A stretch of 64,000 bases of DNA from Sitta carolinensis. Taxonomy: Eukaryota > Chordata > Aves > Passeriformes > Sittidae. Below are positions 37,958 to 50,864 of the stretch, one piece after another. Every line of letters starts with the position of its first letter. Within the stretch, counting starts at the first letter, position 1. The stretch is from positions 38,721,870 through 38,785,869 of the forward strand of contig JAVUNC010000006.1 of the NCBI GenBank assembly GCA_032173965.1, written 5' to 3'. A program made the position numbers and the translations under genes. The notes under the pieces are model-generated. The model had not been told where the DNA came from. It made no database searches and saw only the letters and a list, made by a program, of their open reading frames with translations.

Positions 37958-39719
37958 TGAGAAGGTGGAAATCAAGAGAGACAGAATAAGTTAGAAGATG
38001 GACAGATAAAAGATGAGATGATACGCTGAAAGAGAAAGTGGTGAAGAATGACATATTAAACTAGAACAAAAGAGAACATGCCCACAGCAAGAATAATCAC
38101 TGTAAGAAACAATAAAGATAGACTTTGAGGTACAAAAGAGATACAGAATAGGTGACAGGAAAAAAGACTACGTAATTTGAAAATACCCTAGGGAATAAAG
38201 CAGCTGAAAGACTGCTAAAAATAATGGTTTGCTAGATACATGGTCCAAACATGATATTTGAAGAGGAAGAAAAAAAAGACAAATTCAAAGAGGCAGAAAA
38301 TTGCTTTTTTAAAGCACAGTGCTGTGGAATAACAACAAACTGCAGGCCTTCTTACTGAAAATAGCATTTGCAAGTAACCTCCAGCTTTTCTTCTAAAGAA
38401 AACATTTCAGAATGCTAAACAACAAAGGAGAGTATGGCAAGCAGCATCCTGGGCATTTCTAGGCAGGTCCACAAAGCACAGCTCAATGTTCAACCCGCTC
38501 TCAGATGGAAATACTGCCCTTATACTCACATAACACATATAAGTACAGCCAAATCACTGTTAACCTTCTCACATGTTCAGGAGCAGACAAGAACTAAATA
38601 ATCAGAATCTGCATTACCACAAGCATGAATATTTTATTGAACTGAGAAATGAAAGAGAATGTTGTACTAAGAAGACTAAACATGTAGTTATGATCCTGTA
38701 TTTATTGCTGCATTTGACAATGCTTGCAGGGATTTAAATACTTGAATATTTATATGAAAACTGCAGATGGACTAACTTATTTTCCTAGGTACACACTTGA
38801 GAAAAATCAACAGAAATAAAGCAACTGCAGTTTTTGCTGGGATGGTAACTTCTTTTTATCCCTTTCACAAAAGTGCTAGATGAAAAATACATTTAAATTA
38901 CCTAAAACTCCTGGGTTTTTTTTCTCCATTAACTACACAGTCATGAATCCATTTTCAGCACTTGGTCGGCAGAACATAAGTCATTTTACTGAACCCTCCT
39001 GAAACACAGTAGGCCTCTTCACAACCGGCTAAGCAAAAATACCATTTTGGAGTTGGAATCAAGTTCCCATTTCAGTGAAGTTGCATTCAGGATTAATTGG
39101 GCTCAATATCTCTTTCATAAACATGATGAAATGACACAGCAACTACAGTCACTGTAGTACAACGTCACAGAGAACCATGCAGAAAATACCTTGCCCAGAA
39201 CTCATCTGTCCTGTTAATGCTGTTCATTGCAGATTCCATGGCTTCTCTAACAAAAATGTAGATGGGCTGATTTCTTGGGCCACAAAGATCTATGCAATAG
39301 AAATAATTGGGGGGAAATAGCAATGAATTTTTCCCACTATTAAATAACCCAATATTGCTACTTTTTATATTTGTCACATGGAAACCATATTGAATGAACT
39401 TTAGAATGTGAATGGACTCAACTCTCCATGCAACTCTCACGTTCACTCTTTGAGAGCTCTTCAGCTCTTCACACCCTGCAAATCTCATTTACCTGTCAGC
39501 CTCCCTATCCCTCGAATTCTCATGAAACATCTCTGAAAAAAAGTAACACATTCAACTGCACAGTGAGCAAGTACCCAGTCCATAGGAGTACTGAATGCAT
39601 CCCAAGCTTCATAACCAGATATAAGACCACTCTCCATGGTACATAGTAACATTACCTGGTACCAATTGTATATTTTTTGGAGGAAAAGGGACTGGTTTAA
39701 GTGAAATTGGTGGAATAAT

Positions 39720-39777
39720 AAAAAACAAACAAACAAACAAACAAACACACCCACAAAAAAAAAAAAAAACCAAAAAA
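39720..39777. repeat. (CAAA)n microsatellite with A14 run
   Basis: AAAAAC is followed by about five CAAA units, then CACACCCACA and a long A run ending near 39768, then ACCAAAAAAAC. Confidence 0.85.
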
Positions 39778-40484
39778 ACTCCTCACCAGCACATTTAGCA
39801 CTACCACTGGTATAAAATAGGGAGTTTGACATGTTAGTCTCTGTTTCTATAACACTTATTCCACACAATAGATGGGAATCATTTTTGGGCCTTCTGAATA
39901 CAACGTGAGGAAATTGAGAGGTTCTGAAAAACACTCATTCCCTTAGCAACAAAGAAGCAAAGAACAGTGTGTTAATAACAGTTGAGACTGTCAGAAAGAG
40001 ACAGTTCATAACATAACTGCTGGTTTTGGGCTGGTTTGATCAATTCAAAGGATTCCCAGAAAGCTGAAAAACTGATGAAAAGATAATTAAGTAAGGCATT
40101 ATGGAACACTGAAGAGTTCTTTCTCAATGCCTTTGAAACACAGTCGTGATGGAAATGTAACTATTACTCTTAAGTATAAGAAATGTAACAGCCTCAAGTC
40201 ATGACTTTAAGTTGTAACAGTTTTGAGAAAATAAGCACGACCGAAAAGTATCTGTCAACTTCATGAGAGAACAAGAATGAATTCAAGAATCAGAAAGCAA
40301 TTATAAACTGAAGCAAACCATAATAAAGTACCACTCCTTTCCTACACATGAAGAAATGAAAGTCCCAGGAGGAAAGCCCCTGGGAAGGAGGATAACCAGG
40401 GCCACTTACAGCTTTTCCTTTTTAAAACAGACGTTACTAAATAAATAACTATATTATGGAGAATATAAGGTGGAGGAAGAAATT

Positions 40485-40558
40485 AAACAACCCTATACTT
40501 GAGCTGTTCTTTTATTTTCCCCTTCGTTTTCTTTGTGAGCTTTTTTCTTAAATTTCTT
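40485..40558. repeat. Diverged direct repeat, copy 1 (partner at 43157)
   Basis: The text aaacaaccctatacttgagc, then ttttccccttcgttttcttt and ttttttcttaaatttctt, matches 43157-43231 closely. The last 40 bases are nearly identical. The copies lie about 2.7 kb apart in the same orientation. Confidence 0.65.
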
Positions 40559-40684
40559 GCAGCAGTAAAGCCAGAAATTCCTTTTGCAGGTTACCCTCAT
40601 AAAGCACCAGAAGACCCTTACATGTTTGTATATATACTCCTAGTGTGCCATGTCGAAGTGACAAGTATATTTCAAAATCCTTAC

Positions 40685-40687
<3 letters not shown>

Positions 40688-40734
<47 letters not shown>

Positions 40735-40740
40735 TATATA
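40688..40740. repeat. T44 homopolymer followed by (AT)n
   Basis: 44 consecutive T at 40688-40731, then ATATATATA. This is a poly(A) run in the NRXN3 transcript sense. Homopolymers of this length are prone to assembly error. Confidence 0.9.
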
Positions 40741-40791
40741 ATCTATTAAATGTAAATCCAAGTGGTTTTTTACAGAATTCAATTCTTGGGG

Positions 40792-40807
40792 AAAAAAAAA
40801 AAAAAAA
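40792..40807. repeat. A16 homopolymer
   Basis: Sixteen consecutive A follow cttgggg, about 60 bp after the T44/(AT)n tract. Confidence 0.85.
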
Positions 40808-41211
40808 GTTAGTGCTTTGAAAGTTAAAAGCCCATGCTATTTTGGGATAAGACACAAGGAAAGGGAAGTCCTTTCAGTACTACATACTTCCTTTCCAAAG
40901 GAATAAAGTCTTTACTCCTATCAATTTTAATGTTTGTTTCATAATAATGCATTGACAGTTTAATAGAGAGATTAAAGAAATGTATCCGTGCATTTATACC
41001 CAATCCCACCAACCTTTGATGGTCAATCTTTGAACAGTCTAGTCCAGCATTTATTCAGTGCATATAAACTCTTTTAGGAAAAAGAAAACAACAGGGACTT
41101 GTCAAGACTGGTTTCCTATGGGAAAGGCAGAATACAAATAAAACTTTGAAGAAATGTGGGCTACTTGTACATGGTGCTTTCCTGCATGAATAACCAATAA
41201 AACCTCCTTTG

Positions 41212-41219
41212 CTTACCTG
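41212..41219 (-). promoter_or_regulatory. Candidate recursive-splice-like CAG|GTAAG site
   Basis: The minus strand reads gctaatttacag|gtaagcaaa, an acceptor-type end followed directly by a strong donor. A possible branch sequence (gctaat) is close by, but the pyrimidine tract is poor. Confidence 0.22.
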
Positions 41220-41531
41220 TAAATTAGCTTAGTTCCAAGGCAATTCCCCAGTTCACCACTGAAGCTGTGACACTGGAGAGACTATTCACAAATATAGTAT
41301 ATGGAATATACCAAGCTAATTAGCATAATTATCTCTGATTAACTTTCTGCTATTCATAGAGTTGTAACAATACTACTAATAGTAGCAATGATAGATTGTA
41401 GTATTATCAAAATTACTATTGAGCTGCTTAAAGACCCCAAAGGAGTTAACATCCACTTGTATACCATGACTAAAAGAAGGTAAGATTATTAATTGATTTT
41501 ATTTAAATTGCAAAACAAAAGTGGTAGTAAA

Positions 41532-41571
<40 letters not shown>
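41532..41571. repeat. T7A33 homopolymer tract
   Basis: Seven T (41532-41538) are followed by 33 consecutive A (41539-41571). It is opposite in sense to the T44 tract 850 bp away. Confidence 0.9.
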
Positions 41572-41573
<2 letters not shown>

Positions 41574-43156
41574 GCATACTGACTACATGTTTAACAGTTA
41601 TTGTCTTTGGGCTGTTATGTAAATAATGAAAGAAAAGCAAAGCCCACAGCCTATATGATCCTTCCATAGCTACCAAAGGTGGACCAGAGATGCTAACTCC
41701 TTTCACCATCTCTCTAAGGCATAATTAGGTAAGTCCTATTACACTGTAAAATAAACCTTTTTTTTTTTTCTTTTTGGTCACAGCATTTGGAAATCAAAAC
41801 CAAGACAAGATGAAGGCACACTTTATCAAACAGGTTTCTTCAGTAAGACATCAATGGGCACCTCAGGGTTGAGAAACTTGTATTGGAGTATGCTCACATA
41901 CATGGGTATCAGGTGTCTAGCCTAGTGTGTCTGACTGCCGCCTTCAGCTCAACTACTGAGTGCCACTTAATGTCCCACATCATCTAGGATTATCCAAGGC
42001 ATCAAGATAGCCATCCACAGTATCCATGACATCTTTACTGTGAAACAATAACATTCATTACATGATTTTTCTTTTCCAAGTTAGCCTGCTGTAGTGCTAC
42101 TTCTACTTTTGATAGCTCACACTGACGTTTGATATGCTGGGTGGAAATACTGGAAACAAAGTATTTCCCAAGGGAAAGTTTTCAAATGTCAGTTCATAGA
42201 AGTGATATGCCTGAGGCTGAATATTTTGTTCAGAATATGTTTAAAATGTTGATTTGATCAAACTGAGCTATCGCAGAAAACAGCAATGTGCAATTCCCAT
42301 CAATAAATTAGCATGAATGACTTTCAAACAAAACCAGTCAGAATTTTTGACATTGGTTTCACCTTTTGTTAAAAAAGCTGTGCAATTAGAGGGAGAAGAG
42401 TTGTAGCCAATTATCACAAATATTTAGCACTCCATGACTCTGCTTTAAAAAGATGAAGACAGAATCACTTTTCCACTTAACTCGTGTCTGCCAATGTAAC
42501 ATATAATGACAGAAAAAAGGAAAAGCAACTTCTTTCCATTGACAGCTAACAATTTTCCTTACGTGGAGTATAAAGCAGATGAAGTGTCCTAATATCTTGA
42601 CAGTCTAACTGAACTGTGACAAAAATGTCAAATTGGTCACTACTCATTCATAAGTGAAAGGTTTTAAAACCTCTTTCTTAACTATAATTGGCTTTTACAC
42701 AAGTTTCTGGTTTAAATCTGTACTTTAATAAGGAAAATCTTCCTACTTCTTGATAGGGAACAAGCTAACACACTTTTGAAACCTCACATCATTCTTCTTT
42801 GATGAGAATGATAACTTATCACTAAATACTAGACTTCTTGAGTCATCCCACTATCTCTTTTTCCTGCTTTATAAATACAATTTTCAGCTACACTTGACCA
42901 TCTCCCCTTTGAGTTAACACCACCTCTACAAAGTGGAACTCAGTTGAACTCCCACATCCCTTAACTTATGCGCCCTATGCTTTTTCCCAGCTGGCCTGTG
43001 CTAGGTTCTGAGGTGGGATTACAGGTTTCACTGACTGGTTTCCTACAGTAGGGTCTGTGAACAGGAGAAGCCAGGCATCACACACAAAAGCAACACAGCT
43101 TACAAGCTCTGCTTGCAGAAGGAATCACTGGAAAGAAAAGGAAAAAAAGAAAAAGG

Positions 43157-43247
43157 AAAACACCTTATACATGAGCTGGGGTTTTTTTTCCCCTTTAATT
43201 TTCTTTGTGGGTCTTTTTTCTTAAATTTCTTTAAGAAATTTAAGAAA
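43157..43247. repeat. Direct repeat copy 2 ending in a 15-bp inverted repeat
   Basis: Bases 43157-43231 match the 40485-40558 copy. Unlike copy 1, this copy runs straight into its own mirror: arms 43217-43231 and 43233-43247 are perfect reverse complements (TTTCTTAAATTTCTT) around one central base at 43232. Confidence 0.75.
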
Positions 43248-45479
43248 GTGAACAAACAGGGGGCTAGTATCAGTGGTTATTATCAACAGCAGTCCAACAT
43301 GAGAATATTTAGAAGTATTTGTAATGAGTTATGACTGACAGAAAAGGGAAATGTCTGAGACTGGCTTCCATGCATTGCAGGGAAATATTTTATCCTATTA
43401 CTTCTTTAGCATTACACAGTGACATTATTTAAATGTTAAGACATACTGTTCCTCAATCTATATAAGAAGTATTGATGAACGATCCTTAACTATTATAAAA
43501 TACAGAGACACTAATGTTACTTTGTGACTGAAACCAAGTTCAATGTTTGTCTGTATGCAAGTACACCACATTCTTCAAAACAGGGATATAATCTATTTTG
43601 CATAATATTACCACCACTATCATTAAATAATATGTAACTCCGTATCAGGTGAAAGAATGCCAGTTACTTGGGAATAATGACCTAGAGATAATCAAAACAA
43701 AAAAATCTACCTTTTACAAGATATTGTCACTGCACATCTGAAGGTAATTTAATATGGACAATGTGCAAAGATCTCTGGGTAAATAAAGCAATCACTCAGA
43801 TGGGTCACATCACAACAGTCAGTTGCACTGCAGACTACATCTGTCTTGTCATTTACAGCTGATTTCCTCAGTGACATTCTCCACAGACCTACAGATAGCA
43901 CTTCTGATGTGCAAATCACAATAAGAACTTTGCCTGAACAGTCCAGAGGCAACACTTTATCTGACTCTCTGTGCATAATTTAACACCATACCTAGGATCT
44001 CAACTCTGTTGGAAGCTACTCACTCCCTTCAGAGAGCATATTCTACATAAAAGTGCACCAAGCAGTGTGTATTTGTACACACATGTATACACACACATGC
44101 ATCTTTTTGTATTCTTACTGCAATTTCAACAGGCATTCAGCTGTACTTCTTCAGTTCTTGTACTTGAGGGTGGAACCTTATATCTCTGTAGAGACTTCTT
44201 GTGGCCTAGTACCTGCTGCAAATACTGATAAAATAAAACTTTGGCAGATTAGTCATCACAAGAACTTGAAGCAAGTTTTGAAGCTGTTTAAACATTCACA
44301 GAAGTTTCCAAAATACATTATCTAACCATAGATTGATCAGATTGTTTACACTAGCCTTTTTGCTACTCAAACAGAATACTTCCCTGATGAGAGATTCATT
44401 TATTTTAAAGATCACTTTGTAAGTAATATCAGTTTTTAGAAACTTCTGAGAGCTCTACATAATTTTACACCATCTCCTTAAGTTTCCAGAAGGTTTTCTA
44501 ATAGCTTCTAGAAGCTGCTGATGCCTCAGGAATGTGAGAAAAGGACCTAGAAGTCATCAATATTTGGTGTATTAACCGTTTTATTGTTTCACTTGCCAAT
44601 AGAGAACTTCTAGAAAAATAAACATAGTAAATACCCACTAGGCAAGGTGCCATATATAAGGCTCATGTGCATGGAGGAACACAAGTGTTATTTCCACATG
44701 TGCATTTCATGCTCACTTAACCTGGGTGCAACGTTTTCACTAGAATGAATTACATACACACACGCTTGTCAGTCATGCAGTTAAAATACTTCTGCAAATA
44801 TACTGCAGAAAGCTAACAGAGACTTGATCTTGCCATTTCCCTCCCCATCTTCAGCACTGAAATTACATTGAGTGGTTGCACAATCTGCTTCTCAACAACC
44901 AGCCGTATACAGTGCACTTTAGAATACAGAAAATCAGAATATGACCAAACAATCTAATATAACAATATGGCAGACACACAAAAACCAAGTCCTGTTGTGA
45001 GACACAAGCTTTATTACCATCAATATCAACTGATTTCAGTAGTTACAAGTGGAAATTTTTTCCTAATTGACCATCTGTGCAACTGCTCTCTCCTTTACTT
45101 GAATGCTACAAAGATGCATTTTAGTCAGTATTTTGTAACCTTCTGTTCTCTTCAATTTTCTTCAGGAGTATTTTATAAAAGCTCTGGTCTAAGTATTCAT
45201 GACAGCTTTCTAAATCCCCAAACTACTTGAACACAGTTAATCCTTGCAATCACCTAAGCAGTCTACAGAGAATGGGTAAATTAATCAAGTATTGGAGTAT
45301 CACCAACAACGGGAGAAACACCACTGCTTATGGACAATAAAATTATATTCATCAAAATTTTAGTATCTCATTGGATGAGGCCCAGTGGATGAAACACCAG
45401 CAGCAGGTTTCATTACTTTGAACATGATATTACCTTTACACTACTACTCAAATCGAGTAACACTGAAACAAATGGTTGA

Positions 45480-45555
45480 AAAAACAAAAACAAACCAAAA
45501 AACCAAACAAACAAAAACACACCAAAAAAAAAAAAAAAAAAACACCCAAAAAACA
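45480..45555. repeat. A/C-rich low-complexity tract with A18-type run
   Basis: AAAAC and CAAACCAAAA units are followed by CACACC, a long A run (about 45525-45542) and CCCAAAAAACACC. It resembles the other A/C-rich tracts in this window. Confidence 0.82.
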
Positions 45556-47384
45556 CCAATCCAAAAGCACTCAAATAATGAAAATGCAAAATTTTAATAG
45601 GTGAGGAGAGAGAGAAGTAAACAAATGCTTCACCTGACCCAAGCTATCCAGTGCAAGTAAAAAATTCATCACAGCCCAGTGTGCACCAGCACAAACTCAA
45701 GGCCAATTTTCACTTTTCCTCTACAAACCTGCAAGCTGCTAACCTTTTCATATAGACCACAACATGTCTTTCCTATATACCAATATCATGTAATGAATCT
45801 ACCAGAAAAAATGTGTCATTACCCAGCTCAGCATTTGAGAAGTCTACACAGGCCTCCTTTTCAGGGTTCAAGTTGTTTATCCAAAAACCACACTTGCTTC
45901 CCTTTACTTAATCCAACTTCAGCATTTTCTTTCCATTTGCCTATGCAGACATTACAAGAAAAGGCACATATTCCTGAAATGTGGTAAGTATTAACAGAGG
46001 AAAAAAAAAAAAATAGTAGCCCCAACCCTTTATTAGACCATTTCTCTAACAAATACCTCAATTATTGCATTTAACAGTCAGTTTGAACCTGTTCCCATTA
46101 TGCCTCATAATTTAAATGGTCATGAAACATATATAGACAATCACTTTTTCCCTCTTCAGCCTTCCAAAGCAAACATTTATTGTTATGTCTATTCATCCTT
46201 GTATAAAAATGAAACTTGCAGGAGGCTAGGACAGAACCCACCATACAGCCTTTTTGTCTGCGTTTTGTAACCTGCATACATGGTTTTCTTCAGACTATTC
46301 AGATTCTGTACACTGTGGACAATCTCTGATTTCTGTCAATAACTCCAGTTTGCCATTATGCTAGGACATGACAGGGCTTGTTGCGTCTGCTTTTACCCTC
46401 AAAGCACTTATCTATTCCTACATCTAGAAAGCAAAATTAAGTTAGTGAGGCACTGGAACATTTTTTTAAAAATAGACAGAATAGTCCAAGCCATCAATAA
46501 TAAATTGAGCTCAGTCTGCATGATTATAATGCCTTTCAGACTGTTCTTTCAGATATAAGGAAAATAAAACACAGTGTTAAAAATTACTACAAAACAAAAA
46601 AGTACAGACAATGAAATCATTAGCTCCACCTTTCATACCTAAATTCCCATTTCCTTTTACTCCCATTGCTCAACCATTTTTACCACACCGATAAAAAGCA
46701 GCAAATATATAATGTCCAGCAAATTCAGTGTATTTTTTTAAGAATTTAGATGTATTAGTGGATAATTGCTCTCAGCGTTTCTTTTGGTTTTGTCCCCATA
46801 GTGCATATGCACCCAAGCTCTGATCTCAGGAAGCTGCAATCATAAAATATCTCCACATAGGCAAAAGCATTTCTGTCTCTTTTTTAAGCCTCATTTCACT
46901 AGTCAGAAGGTGCACTGTAGGAGGAAGAAGATGGCCCTGAAAGGCTGGCACACCTTTAATTTCTAAAGGATATATTCCACAGCTTTTCTTTTCCAAATTC
47001 CAAAAGCAGCTTAGCAAGGAACTTTGAAATAAACAAACCTTAATTAGAGACTGATTAAGTATATTAACATAACAAAAAAGCTAATAGCCTTAAAACTATA
47101 TAAGAGTAAATTTAGATAAGATCAAAAGAAATAGCTTCTTAAAATTAAATGTAATTTCAAAGAGAACACAACTAATTTAAAAAGCTATGAAAGGACAAAA
47201 AAAGGACTACTAAAAGCAAGATTAAATAATTCCAGGGAAGCAGTACCGTAAAATGTCTGCAGCAGTTCCAGTACAAGTTTGTCCCCTACCAACCATAACC
47301 CCTCAGATGTACAGACAGGGAGTGACAGCACTGGTTGAGCACTAGTTTATTCATTAGTACCCATTTTTGTGGGACATCTTTTCA

Positions 47385-48565
47385 CAGAAACATTTAGGTC
47401 AGGAGGGACCTCTTTAGCATATCTAGTCCAATAGCTGTGCCTCAATCAAGGTGACCCACACCAGATTGTCTGGGAGGATGTCCAGTCAGGTCTTTGATAT
47501 CTCTAAATGTGAAGACTCCACAAGCTCTCTGGGCAAACTGCTTCCATGTTTAGCCACCCTCTCAGTGAGAATAAAAAAAATTGTTTTTCATCTGGTGTTC
47601 CCACAAAAGTCTTCTATTTTCTAAATCTCTGGGCACTGCTGAGAAAAGCCTTGCTTCTTTAGTCCCTCCCAAGTCCTGACTCTCTTGAATTCTTCTTCCT
47701 TCCCCCTGCTACTTCCCCAAACCTTGTCTGAGATCACTTAGGAGGTGTCTGCTAATCTGTGAAGCCTCCTGCTTGGTTTTGCTCCATTTCCTACTTGTTG
47801 GGACAGACCTTGCTTAATCTTGGAGAAGGTCACCTCAGAATCTCTATCAGCTCTCCTACACCCCTGGATCTGTATCCCACGGGATTATTCTAGGCAGATC
47901 ACTGAAGTGTGCTTTACTCAAGGTCAGGGATGGTTCCTGCTTTTTGTTCTACTCCCTCCACTTAGGATCCTGAACTGCACTGGTTCATGGTCAGTGCAGC
48001 CAAGTCTGCTTTCAACTTTCACAACCATAGCCAGTCCTGCCTTGTTTGCAAGTACCAAGGCCAGCAGAGAACACTTCCTTGTAGTCTCCCTGATCATCTG
48101 TATCTGGAAATGGTCATAAACACACTCAAGAAATCTTTGAGCCATATAGAGTTGTCCTCCCAAAAAATACAGTGGTTAATGTTCCCCAAGAACCAGGGTT
48201 TGTGAATTAAAATATTCTTCCAGCTGTTTGAAGGCAGTCTAAGTTCTAGTTTCAATCACAGACACCCACTCCAACACCACCATGTCAGTCTGCCCACTAG
48301 TCTTCACCCACAAACTCTTGACTGAGTCCTAACTGGTCTCAAAGCAGCATACCATGCAAACAGCTGCTCTCACATCAAGGGCAACTCTCTCTCCTTGCCT
48401 TCCCAGCCTGTCTTTCTTAAAAATGCTGTCTCTTCATTATAGTCCTTCATCATGTAAGCCATCCCATCTTGCCTCCACAATCCTGGTGAGGTCACAGACC
48501 TGTTACTGCTCAAGGACTTGTAACTCCTCCTATGTACTGCGTAAGAGAAGCTCTCCACACCTCTC
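47385..48565 (-). mobile_element. CR1 LINE with internal deletion: endonuclease-like segment joined to 3' tail
   Basis: On minus, fragments of the CR1 ORF2 endonuclease domain appear in order, with stops and frame changes: an EELQ start near 48550, RWDGLHDE, FKKDRLGRQGERVAL near 48390, SLWVKTSGQTDM near 48310, AFKQLEEYF near 48220, RFLECVYDHF near 48130, ALVLANKAGL and LGCTDHEPVQFRIL at about 48004-47963. A weaker post-endonuclease segment (SVPTSRKWSK) follows near 47790. From about 47700 down to 47385 the sequence is a typical old CR1 3' untranslated tail (plus landmarks: ctccacaagctctctgggca and ctgggcactgctgagaaaag). The reverse transcriptase, which normally lies between, is absent. The copy is non-functional. 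Confidence 0.82.
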
Positions 48566-50642
48566 CAAGAAGTTACACGACACTCGGATGCACAACTTGC
48601 ATTGATGGCCCCATATACCATCAATGAGCATGTTAATAGTCAATGACTTCAGCAGAATTGCACAAGAAATATTCCCTTTCACAAGCTACTGGCTCAGCCA
48701 GAAACATACCAAAAAAGAAAAGAAGCAGAGTGTATTACTAATTGCTGCTAGTACCTATAAATAGAGGAATCTGACAAATTCAAAAGCAGAAAAAAGACGA
48801 AATAAGACAACATGATGAAATGAAGCAAGCTGAGATCTAAAGCTGAGCAAAAAAGTGATAAAATATACTCCACAGTCAAACATCAGTATGTGTGAGGGAA
48901 AACAGTTAAAATATTTGGTTTATGCATGAGATGTGACAAGATGTTAAGACATTTTAGGGAAGCCTTCTTCCTCTTCTAACAGACAAAAAAGAAGTATACG
49001 GATTTGAGTGGGTGTTTGTACATGTCCCCTGTTAACATGAGTCAGTAAAAAACGGAATGCAAGAGGACTTTCTGCTGCCCTTCTGCAAGAGCAGACCTCT
49101 GTTTCTACCTCCAAGGAATATTGAAGAAAATGCATTAACGGACAACATAAATATTGTCAACTTGAACAGGATAGCTGGATTCCTCTCTTATAGTAGATGG
49201 TGTATGGGATATAAATAAAATCTCTTCTACACACAATTGTAATTAAAGTGAAATAAAACAGAAAGAGGAAAAGTTGTGTTTGATTGATACATGCTAAAGA
49301 ATTATTTAACTGTATCCTCCTCTATTATCCAATCTCTGATGTCAGTTCCATGCAGAATGTCTAGGGAATGGCTGTTATGCAGCACGACGGGCTGTACATC
49401 AGAAAATATTTCTTAAAACAGAAAGTTTAGTTTTCCTTATCAAAAGTTTTCCCCTCTCACTCTTGAGGTTATGCTGAGACTGCAGTTTGTGCTCTGATCA
49501 TCACATTAGGATCATGACCACAGGTACTAGTAATATTCAGCAGAAGGCTGTTTGCCATAGACCAAAATCCTGCATAGTGCCTGCCTTGCATCTTAGGACC
49601 ATTCTGAAGCCTACACTAAGTCCCTGCTGCTGTAGAATTCGCCCATTACCATGTCTATCCATATTGGTATGCCAGCAATATTCATGCAATCTGAATTGAG
49701 CTAGTCTAAATCCAGCTTGGGAACCTCAGGAAATACATATCCACAGGGGATGGGAGGGTCTTTGCCACTCAGCAGATACTGAGCTTTGCTACCCTGACTT
49801 TTTTCACAGCAACTGCTACAAGGAGAACACCTTGACAATATACCCCTGCAGCTTCTTCAACTACTCTGCAAGACATTTTCTAAGCAGTCTGTGGGCTTCA
49901 TAGCACAATGATCTTCAAGGAGATGAGGTACAGAATGGCATCCTGCTGCAGCCAAGGCTCCACTGTTTCCTGTCTGCCAGGACAAAGTCTGAAGGCTCAG
50001 CATTGTGGAACCCCAGATCCTTAACCTGGGAAAGGAGCAGCTCTCTTAGTAGCTTAGTTTCTAACATAACCAAAAAACATAACCAATGTGCAGGAACGTC
50101 TTTGAAAACCAACCTGGAGTTCTGTGTTCCTACTAAAAGGCACAGTGAAGTCAGCCCATATTACTCTTATAAAATAAGCTGCTCCTTTGTGGGAGCAGCA
50201 GCCAGCATAGACATCACATTTCTGCTCTGCAAGTACAGGTTTCAGTTAATGAGCTAAAAGATATGCTCTATTAATTCTGAATAATGTACAGCCAAGAACT
50301 CACGGCAGAGCTGCCCAAGAGACTGTGCACATGAAAGGACTAGACCTCTTGGATATTTACATACTGTGGTGCTTACAGCCTTGCAATAGTAAAACTGAAT
50401 TGCTAGGAGTTGCTATGAAAGGCCAATTTCAATTTCTGTTGAAGATCATTACAACAGTAATACAATGGTACAGCAAACTAGAGGGAAAAGCTCCAAGCGA
50501 TTCTGAACTTCCAAGTAATCATCAGGATTAGTTTTTGTACAGAGGTATACACATACATATGAAGCTGAATTAAGGTCAATATCGATTACTTCTATCCCTT
50601 AAGAAAAGCAATTTTCAGGCATACACAATATTTTATGTATAT

Positions 50643-50645
<3 letters not shown>

Positions 50646-50674
<29 letters not shown>
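50646..50674. repeat. (TA)n microsatellite, about 14 units
   Basis: Uninterrupted alternating A and T from 50646 to 50674. Confidence 0.95.
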
Positions 50675-50676
<2 letters not shown>

Positions 50677-50850
50677 GCCTTCAGAGAACCACTTCACTTT
50701 TTTCCTACACTTTTCTCCTGTGAGAGCCCTGGCAGTGCCCATTCCGTGTGTTTTAAAATCACAGGTAGTGGCAAGCAGGCGATGTCCAGCCAGGCAGACA
50801 GGCCATGTATCAGGCACACTGCTCCCACCAGAAGCGCACACGGCCCTGTG

Positions 50851-50864
50851 TCACTAGATGGAGC
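50851..50864 (+). promoter_or_regulatory. Candidate CTCF-like motif
   Basis: The plus strand reads TCACTAGATGGAGC, 12 of 14 positions of the CTCF core. It sits in a locally GC- and CpG-richer stretch (about 50700-50900) of otherwise AT-rich intron. Confidence 0.28.
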
